From Orychophragmus violaceus (lineage: Eukaryota > Streptophyta > Magnoliopsida > Brassicales > Brassicaceae), in the NCBI GenBank assembly GCA_030180135.1, contig CM058231.1, positions 27,841,034-27,905,033 of the forward strand: a stretch of DNA of 64,000 nt, read 5' to 3'. A program made the position numbers and the translations under genes. Within the stretch, counting starts at the first letter, position 1. Each line of letters begins with the position of its first letter. Under the pieces are notes generated by a model, which was not told the DNA's origin, searched no databases, and saw only the letters and a list, made by a program, of their open reading frames with translations. Positions 56,168 through 64,000 of this stretch are shown here, piece after piece.

Positions 56168-58024
56168 AATCATATATAATATAAAAGTTGAAACTATAGA
56201 AATTTGAGAATGTCTATATAAGATTTAAAAATTCAATATCATTGATCTACTTTATCATTTAAAATTGAGAAAATTTACAAATCATATAAATAATAAAACT
56301 AACTTAGAAATAAAATAAAACATCTATAAATTGTCATAAAAAAAACATAATGTAAAATAAGCAAAATTTTATAAATAGGAAAACTAACATGAAAATGGAA
56401 ATAAAAAACACAATTTTATAAATAGGAAAACTAACATAGAACTGGAAATTAAAAAACATACATAAATTGTCATAAGAACAAAATGTCAAATAAGTATTAT
56501 TAATTTAATAATGTACATATTGATGTTCAAAAAAGAAAATCATATATAATCATCCTATATCATATATAATATAAAAGTTGAAGCTATAGGCATCTGAGAG
56601 CGTCTACGTAAGATTTAAAAAACTCAATATGATTGGTCCACTTCATTATTAAAATTTAGATAATTTACAAATTTTAAATTACTATAATAAAACTAACATA
56701 GAAATGGAAATCGAACGCCATGTAAGTACTTATTTTTCCTAAATTAATAAAATTTACAAATTTTAAATTACTATAATAAAATTAACATAGAAATGGAAAT
56801 ATAACGCCATGTAAGTACTTATTTAATTGAGAAAATTTACAAATTTTAAATTACTAGACGTAGGATTTAAAAACTAAATATTATTGGTCTATTTCATCAT
56901 TCAAAATTGAGATAATTTACAAATTTAAATTTTATAAATAGTAAAACTTACATAGAAATAGAAATAAAAAAAATATTCATAAATTGTCATAAAACATAAT
57001 GTAATAAGAAACACAATTCTATAAATAGGAAAACTAACATAAAAATGGGAATAAAAATATACATAAATTGTCATAGAATAACAAAATGTCAAATAAGTAT
57101 TAAATAAAAAAACATCCATAAATTGTCATAAAAACATAATGTAATAAGAAACACAGTTTTATAAATGGGAAAACTAACATAAAAATGAAAATAAGAAACA
57201 TACATAAATTGTCAAAAAAAGAACAAAATGTCAAATAAGTATTATTTAATTTAAAAATGTACTTACTTATATTCAAAAAAGGAAATTATTAAATTCAAAA
57301 AAATATAATTAAATATTACGTACATTACATTTTTTTGATTAACATAATTTTCAACTATTATAAAAAAAAAATTAGTTTCTTTCTTAGAATTAGAAATTTT
57401 CTTTTTTTAAAGTTTAGCAAATGATTATAAATACACAACTCAAATTCCAATAGCTTACATAAATTTCTAAATCAAAATTATTTTTTGAAAGGCAAAAATA
57501 ACTTGATAAAACAATGGTCAATTCTTTTTCTAACTAACCACTTGCTTCTTTGTTTTTGAACGAGCTCATGTTTTAACAAGAAAGAAGTTTTGGTTAGAGT
57601 TCTTCACTTCTAGGAGGCACGAAACATCAAAAAGAGGTTTACTTATGGTTTTGAACTCCTTATCATTGATCAAAAAGTATTTACAAATTTATTAATACAT
57701 CATCTATTTAATATTTAGTTAACACAACTACTTATAAATTTTAACAAAATAATACAGGGTACTGTTATCCACACATTCATATTTGCTAACCGGATATGCT
57801 ACTATGAATAGAAATATTATTTTATAATATAAATATTAAAATTGAAAACATAACAAAATACAAACTTTATTAATATTAAATTTAAACTAATTTAGAGAAA
57901 TATAATATCAAAAAACAATAATAAAATTACAACTTTATTAACACTGAATTTAAATTAATTTAGAAAAATATAATAAATAAAATTATTAATATGTATCCGC
58001 GCGTAGCGCGGATGAAAAACCTAG
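56168..58024 (+). mobile_element. Helitron copy 1
   Basis: The left end, TCATATATAATATAAAAGTTGAA (starts TC), lies at 56168, and a second copy of the same end lies at about 56566. The right end has a perfect hairpin CCGCGC-GTA-GCGCGG at 57997-58011, nine bases before the terminal CTAG at 58021-58024. A 5' TC, a 3' hairpin and a CTRR end with no target duplication define Helitrons. The body includes an RPA-like relic at 57514-57680. The internal duplication of the left end suggests a tandem or nested origin. Confidence 0.75.
57514..57680 (+). pseudogene. RPA1-like relic in Helitron copy 1
   Basis: Starts ATGGTCAATTCTTTTTCT. It reads, across stops, LASLFLNEL, then KKEVLVRVLHF and EARNIKK, then ELLIIDQK. 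This matches the N-terminal OB-fold pattern of plant RPA70-like proteins (VRVLRFWEARN-like). Plant Helitrons are known to carry RPA1-like genes. It is badly decayed and has no product. Confidence 0.6.
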
Positions 58025-60029
58025 TATAATATAAAAGTTGAACTTATAGGAATTTTAGAGTGTCCACATAGGATTTAAAAAAACTCAATATCATTGGTCT
58101 ACTTCATCATTCAAAATTGAAAAAAATTACAAATCATATAAATAGTAAAACTAACTTAGAAATGGAAATAAAAACATCAATAAATTGTCATAAAAACATA
58201 ATGTAAAATAAGCAAAATTTATAAATAGGAAAACTAACATAGAAATGGAAAAAAACAATTTTATAAATAGGAAAACTACATAAAACTGGAAATAAAAAAC
58301 ATACATAAATTGTCATAAGAACAAAATGTCAAATAAGTATTATTAATTTAATAATGTACATATTGATGTTCAAAAAAATGAAATCATATATAATCATCAT
58401 ATATAATATAAAAGTTGAAGCGATAAGCATTTGAGAGTGTCCACATAGGATTTAAAAAACTCAATATGATTGGTCCACTTCATCATTCAAAATTGAGAAA
58501 ATTTACAAATCATATAAATAGTAAAACTAATTTAGAAATTGAAATAAAAAAAACATCCATAAATTTTCATAAAAAAACATAATGTAAAATAAGCAACATT
58601 TTATAAATAAGAAAACTAACATAGAAATGGAAATAAAAAACATAATTTTATAATTAGGAAAACTAACATAGAACTGGAAATAAAAAAACATACATAAATT
58701 ATCATAAAAACAAAATGTCAAATAAGTATTATTAATTTAATAATGCACATATTGATGTTCAAAAAAAATTAGAAAATTCAAAAAATATAATTAAATATTA
58801 CGTATATAATTTAGATTTTTCTTAATTAACATTATTTCAAACTATTATAAAAAGAAAATTAGTTTCTTCCTTATAATTATAAGTTTTCTTTTTTCAAAGT
58901 TTAGTTGTTGATTATAAATAAGCAACTCAAATTCCAATAGCTTATACAAATTTTTTAATCAAAAATATTTCTTAAGAGACAAAGAAAACTTGATAAGGCA
59001 ATGGCTAATTCTTTTTCTAACCAACCACTGGCTTCTTTGTTTTTGAACGAGCTTTAGAAAAGTTTTAACAAGAAAGAATTTTTGGTTAGAGTTCTTCACT
59101 TCTAGAAAGCACGAAACATAAAAAGAAAGTTTATTTATGGGCCTTGAACTCCTTCTCATTGATCAAAAGATATTATAATTTATTAATATATCATCTATTC
59201 AATATTTAGTTAACACAACTACTTATAAATTGTAACAAAATAATGCAGGGCACTGTTATTCACGCATTCATATCTACTAACCGGATATGCTAACATGAAT
59301 CAAACCTTAAACCTGATGTAGTCTACAAAATCAAAATTTTTGTAGTTACTAATAACAAGAACATGTACAAAGTGACTTCTCACAAATTTCAAATTCAATT
59401 TACTCAACTTACAACAATGGTTCATGCAAATCAAGGTAACGATATCATTGAAAGACAAAGTTTTAAAATTTGATCTTATGACGAGTTTAAAGAAATAATC
59501 AACATGAATGTTGACCTATATGGAAAATATTTTCTTTTAATTTGTCTTTGCATAGATACACTAATTTAGACGTATATAAGGTTTTAAAGTAATATATTGT
59601 TGTTTAAGAGTTGATCGCAACTGTTAAAGGTTTAAAACAATATTTTTAAAAAAAAATAGTGGATATATATCGTCATTAAGTAAATTATTTGATTTACTAT
59701 TCTGATTACAAATTTATCTTTTGTAGTAAATTAGTCATAATATTTTAACAAAATATATTTTAATTTATTTTATTAGAATAAACTTAAATCAAATATATAA
59801 AAATGAAATATCACGTGTTTTAGTAAAAACTAATTCCAACAAATTATTTTGTTACTAAATTTTTTTCTTATTTGTCAATATATAAATATTATTTTATAAT
59901 ATAAATAGTAAAATTGAATAAACAATAATAAAATTATAAACTTTATTAATATTGAATTTAAACTAATTTAGAAAAATATAATAAATAAAATTATTAATAT
60001 GTATCCATACGCGCGGATGAAAGACCTAG
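58025..60029 (+). mobile_element. Helitron copy 2, head-to-tail with copy 1
   Basis: Begins TATAATATAAAAGTTGAAC immediately after the CTAG of copy 1, with a second internal left end at about 58388. It repeats the body of copy 1 and ends CTAG at 60026-60029. Its hairpin is damaged (CCATACGCGCGG instead of a full stem). It carries about 580 bp (59300-59870) that copy 1 lacks, including the second part of an RPA-like relic. Confidence 0.72.
59001..59523 (+). pseudogene. RPA1-like relic in Helitron copy 2
   Basis: Starts ATGGCTAATTCTTTTTCT at 59001 (MANSFSNQPLASLFLNEL). It continues KKEFLVRVLHF and KARNIK in the same order as copy 1. After a gap, 59318-59523 reads VVYKIKIFVVTNNKNMYKV and SHKFQIQFTQLT, ending YDEFKEIINMNVDLYG, with one stop. 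The pattern fits RPA70 OB folds of the kind found in Helitrons; the intervening part may have been an intron. Confidence 0.62.
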
Positions 60030-60229
60030 TGTTTTTAAAGATTATTATGAAACGATGGATGGAGCGAATGGACGGAGTGTGTGGGGGGGGGGGGGGGGGG
60101 AGGGCATCTTAACTACCATTTTTTTTTGTTAGCTTTTTCATTAAAAGATCTAAATGAGCCGAAGTACAAAAGGCCAAGTATGATTATAAGATTTTGATTA
60201 AAAAAACAAAATAGGCCGAAGTAAGAATC
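60030..60229. other. Spacer with an 18-base poly-G run
   Basis: G18 at 60083-60100 followed by AGGGCATC; otherwise AT-rich and empty. A run this long in plant DNA is unusual and prone to assembly error. Confidence 0.5.
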
Positions 60230-60990
60230 TCGATCCTATTCAACTTAAGAAGAAAGAGAGCACGCTACGTGGAGGAAGAAGGAATACGCGTCACCTCTAC
60301 AAAGTGTCCGTCATGCATCACCGCCGGTGGTAGCTTCACCGACCACCATCGCTAATGCATAAAACCAGGAACAAGCTGATACCTCCGCTGATCTCATCCC
60401 ACAGACAAATTTGTCAGACGAAATCGCATAAAGATGAAGACCGCTTACGAGCTTCGCCGAGAACTCAAAAGAGCCATGGAAATCCACCGCTGGTTGGATC
60501 CAGATGATGATCCACCTATTTCCACCGTTGCATCGCTGCAACCTCGAACAAGGGGTAAAGGCAAGCGAATAATTAACCAGGCGATCACCTAGAGACGCAA
60601 CGAAACAGAAAATGAGAACAATTGGCTGACAAGACAGAAACAAGGGAAGAAGATCGAAAGAGCTCGCCAACGACAAGTAGAGAATCCGATATTAATCGGA
60701 ATTATTAAATCCGGAAATAACCGGGAGAACACACACACACAAAGAAAATCCGAACACAAAGTCAGAGAGTATAAACAAAACAAAAAGCAAAAGTAACCCG
60801 ACCGCCGACAAAACCGACAACCAGAAACAGCAAAACGGAAAAAGCGGTGCTTTGTTAGGAGCCTTGTTCTAAAACGCGCCCGCGGAGACGACTAATCGGC
60901 CGGAAAAACGCTGGGCGGAGCTTCACCGCCGCGACTATGGTGTATTCGGTAAAAAAATCGACAGTCTAAAATAAATCATTGTTTTGGCTT
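60230..60990 (-). other. Unassigned GC-richer block
   Basis: A 121-codon minus-strand frame at 60676-60311 (MSLASSFDLLPLFLSCQPI) has no domain I recognize. The block has the look of a gene 5' end or a LINE 5' UTR (CG-rich, TTCCGG and CCGGCGG words), but I cannot assign it. Confidence 0.3.
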
Positions 60991-61399
60991 GTTTGAGTTC
61001 GAAATCAATAGATTCGTCATGGATCTATCATGATTTGGTTATAAACATCAACGAAATTAAGTTGAAATCAAGCAAATCGGGTGAGAAAAAGGTACGAACT
61101 AACGAGTCTGGTTTTTAGTCCAGAGGAAAAAGATGAGGACAATTTAGTCATTTCCATTAATTAAAGCAAATACCCAAAATAACAACGACAAATGGGCTGT
61201 GTCTTGAACCCAACTTGGGTTAGTATTTGCACAAGTACATTACCAAGATCGTTTATAGTGACATCAAATTGAAATAACTATGTTAGAAAAAAAAATATAA
61301 TATATATATTTTTATTAGTTTCTAATACAGGAGAAATAAAATAGTAATAATTAAGGTTTTATTAGTTTCTAATACAAGAGGCTTTGAGTGCCAGGAGAG
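60991..61399. other. AT-rich spacer with a short direct repeat
   Basis: TTTTATTAGTTTCTAATACA occurs twice, at about 61311 and 61358, about 47 bp apart. No gene. Confidence 0.4.
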
Positions 61400-62200
61400 A
61401 GAAAAAGTTTAGTGAGAGAAAGTTCTCAAAAATAGATATGTGTTGTTTCGAGGCTTCTCCAGTATGTGGTGGTCTCCGCCGATGCCGTGAGAGGCCTCTG
61501 GTGTTGATTAGAGCTTCGTTGTCAACCGAGCTCTCCGTATTTGGCTAGAAGCGTCGCTGGGTTGCTTCAGAGGGATCGTGCATGGGTTTCTTCACGGTAG
61601 AGCAGGAGACGGTGGGGGAAGTTCGAATCGCCAGAGATCGTTAAGTCGTCGGTCGGTGACCCGTTGGAGGACTGCGGTGGAGCAGATCGTGCGCAGGGGA
61701 TGGCGGAAAGAAGTAGATCTGGGTCGGCTCTTGCGCGGAAGTCGCCGTGAAGATAGGAGGGTAGGAGTCGCGATTTGAGGAGGTTAGCATTGGTCTAATC
61801 CGGAGCTCGGCTGAAGATGTCTCGGCGGCGAGTGGTGCTAGCCCTTTATGCTTGTCGACGTCGTCAGTCAGTCCTCTTCGTCCGGTGTGGTAAGTCAGCG
61901 AGCGACTATGGAAGACGGATCTGGAAATCGAGAAGGAAAAAAGAGGTTTCGTCTAAGGGCTCTCGGTTCGCCGAGAGTCGCCGGTTCAGTCCGTGGCCGG
62001 AGATTGTCGTGTTGTGTATCGGAGGCGGTCGATCGCCGGAGTGCCCCTGAGTTAATCGCCGGAATTTTCTCGATCTTCTTTCCTAGGGTTTTCAGGTTCT
62101 TCCTAGTTATGTTCGGTTTGTTTATTTTGGCTTCTGGTTTAAATTACGGTTTGTATGCTTGGTTATCTATCCGGTTTGGGAATTTAATATAATATAATTT
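61400..62200 (+). other. Unassigned CG-rich block with overlapping short frames
   Basis: Open frames of 66, 77 and 114 codons overlap here. The longest (61848-62192) has a hydrophobic C-terminal segment (GIFSIFFPRVFRFFLVMFGLF), but no known family. CG-rich composition contrasts with its flanks. It ends at an AT stretch and T12. It may be a LINE 5' region or a dead gene. Confidence 0.3.
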
Positions 62201-62220
62201 TTTTTTTTAAAGGGATATAC

Positions 62221-62286
62221 AAGATCGCTTATATATTTAGTGGTCCCCTTGCTCCCGTGATAAATCTCCTCGGTATAAGCGATCTT
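62221..62286. repeat. Perfect 13-bp inverted repeat
   Basis: AAGATCGCTTATA at 62221-62233 and its exact complement TATAAGCGATCTT at 62274-62286, separated by 40 bp. This could form a stem-loop or be the termini of a very small element. Confidence 0.6.
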
Positions 62287-63077
62287 CTCGAAATATTATT
62301 GTAATAAAATTTTAATGCTCTTTTATTTTATTTAATTTTATTTTCATTTCAATTTTTTGTGCGTGTTCTTTACCAAAAAATATCTACTGATAAAATATCA
62401 GAAAAGGCTTCACCGCCTCAAACGCGAAATGCCTTGCTTCAACCACACGCAAGATCGTCAAACTACTCGCTTTAAGATAAACACATGTTCGGTAGAAAAG
62501 GCTTCTTTGACTTAGTAGTACCATGATTGCTCATTTGTATCGTTTGCGTCAGTGTTCCTTTTTAGCGTTTGGCAATCCACGTTTCGAAGTTACCGTTAAT
62601 AACTACACACTGATTGCGATTGGATTGTTTTTTACTTGTGCGATCGACCCAAACAAGTGTTTATTCGCCAAAACTAAATAAATAAAATTTCACGATTATT
62701 TATATTATAAAAAGTATTTTTTTGACAAATTCATTGCAGAAAATTTTAAAGGTTTTTTATTTTTTGGGCTATTTTTACATTACTCCTAATAAATCCGATA
62801 GATAGCTCAAAACCAACAGAAACAACAATGCCAAACTACTATTTGTGACCCAAACTTAAAAAACTAAGAAAATTCTAGCGAAATTTCTTATCTAAAATTC
62901 TAACGCGAATGTGATCGTCACCGAAACGCAGACGCCACCATAAAAGATAAGATGCCGGAACATTGACCGCCAAAAATCATAAAACCTTTACGGCAACAAA
63001 AATGCAGGAACCGCCGCCGAAGCGCTGACATGAATCCATTCCACATCATATAAAAAGAAATCGGAAAGAGCACCAGA
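62287..63077. other. AT-rich spacer
   Basis: No gene seen. A 68-codon minus-strand frame runs across the left end of the next element (63124-62918) and is not credible. Confidence 0.35.
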
Positions 63078-63776
63078 GCCAATGGCGGAGGCAGGTGGGT
63101 TACTATGGGGGCAGCTGCCTCCAATAAAAAAATAAAATTTAATATAAATTCTTAAGACTGATAATTGTTGCCTCTATAACAAAAAAATAAATTTGCCCCC
63201 ATTACTTTTTTTCTTTGATCGACTACTTATTTGGCTTAATCATTCTAAATAATTAAATTTTTTCTATCCAAATTTGATGGCCAAATATATTTACTTACCA
63301 TTTTAAGTCAAATAATATTAATTAAACTTATATACTTTAGATTAAAAAAAATATACGTAAACCAAATATGATATTAACATATCTAATTGACAAAAAGATT
63401 TTAGGATATTTATTAGATTTAGCCGATACTAACTCTTTTTAATATCAGTGTGCAAAGTTTTAACGTAAAGTTTTTTAAACAATTGCAGACCATGATTTTT
63501 GTTGTTGTTACAAGATTAACTATTTTTCTAAACTAATTGTAATATTTTAAAAGGGAAAATGCTGAGAAGATTCATAATATATAGTTCTATACAAGGTAGA
63601 AAGTTTGTTTCTTATAAATTTTTATGTTGATATTCTTTAAATAAGATATTTTAAAAAATTAACTTACAAATATATAATACATTTTTTTAAATGGTACCAT
63701 ATTTCATAAATTACTTTAATAAAATTTTAGTTTAAATATTTTGCCCCCAGTTAAATATTTTTCTAGCTCCGCCACT
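63078..63776. mobile_element. Short terminal-inverted-repeat DNA element
   Basis: The left end AATGGCGGAGGCAGG...ATGGGGGCAGCTGCC is mirrored by the reverse complement of the right end, AGTGGCGGAGCTAG...TGGGGGCAAAA. The imperfect terminal inverted repeats are about 40 bp, around an AT-rich 600-bp centre with no transposase. GTGGCGGAGC ends with a GGGGGCA block are a common look of plant non-autonomous DNA transposons. No clear target duplication, so the superfamily is uncertain. Confidence 0.55.
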
Positions 63777-64000
63777 GATCTGACCGGAGCACTGACCCAT
63801 GAGAAACAGAACACGTTTTCACCAACAGAAACATAACGTTATTGCTTTATTCCGATCCCTATATGACGCGGCAATTGTTAAGTGTTGTACTTGTTAAGGA
63901 CCAACCATTTGTTATTTTAACAAAAAATAAATAAAGCTAAATAAAATAGTTATACCTCTTTTTGTAATTGAATCGTCAGCGTATATTATGGGTCCCCTCA
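63777..64000. other. Right edge, nothing recognized
   Basis: AT-rich; no gene or repeat identified. Confidence 0.3.

Noticed and set aside
56925..58721. Minus-strand frames rich in Phe and Tyr
   Set aside because: They are AT-rich Helitron heads read in antisense; low complexity with no domain.

Overview
This window is plant nuclear repeat DNA, probably pericentromeric or otherwise transposon-dense, most likely from a Brassicaceae species. The reasons are the Ty1/copia, Athila and chromovirus families present, the Helitron ends with RPA-gene relics, and a CACTACAAGAAAA-type CACTA end. I found no convincing single-copy host gene, tRNA, rRNA or CRISPR array. Species and chromosome cannot be read from the sequence.

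Positions 1-38331 hold one six-layer nest of LTR retrotransposons. The layers, outermost (oldest) to innermost, are: E6, a decayed Ty1/copia element (minus strand, 33714-38331; the rest lies left of the window). E1, a Ty3/gypsy chromovirus (plus; pol end at 1-1645, 3' LTR 1648-1854 plus 32181-33713) inserted in the RT region of E6. E2, a large non-coding gypsy derivative with about 3-kb LTRs (minus; 1855-32180) inserted in the LTR of E1. E3, a Ty1/copia element (minus; 3183-24421) inserted in the LTR of E2. E4, an Athila-type element carrying only gag-protease (minus; 6761-20679) inserted in the coding region of E3. E5, a copia element with an open gag and a wrecked pol (plus; 9299-16531) inserted just past the gag of E4. 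Perfect 5-bp target-site duplications bracket E3, E4 and E5; the E2 duplication has one mismatch.

Positions 38482-49345 hold a second, shallower nest. E7, an apparently complete Ty1/copia element with one open 1325-codon gag-pol frame and nearly identical LTRs (38859-46625), sits in a decayed LINE. From 49346 to 64000 the DNA is AT-rich and holds DNA-transposon and LINE debris: a one-ended CACTA fragment, a 5'-truncated LINE, a 113-bp LINE tail with a 15-bp duplication, two head-to-tail Helitrons with RPA-like relics, and a short terminal-inverted-repeat element. Two GC-richer blocks (about 60230-60990 and 61400-62200) remain unassigned.

The elements appear to depend on each other. E7 could supply copia proteins, and the E5 type looks like a gag-only passenger; E4 needs an RT and integrase source outside the window. 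Two signals go beyond routine annotation. First, a palindromic motif built on ATCGATCGA/GTCGATCGAC recurs 65-150 bp upstream of the putative TATA boxes in the LTRs of unrelated copia and Athila families, and again in their leaders. Second, splice donors in U5 and a conserved CAG/CT-ATG acceptor at the gag start suggest a leader intron containing the primer-binding site in all three related copia families.
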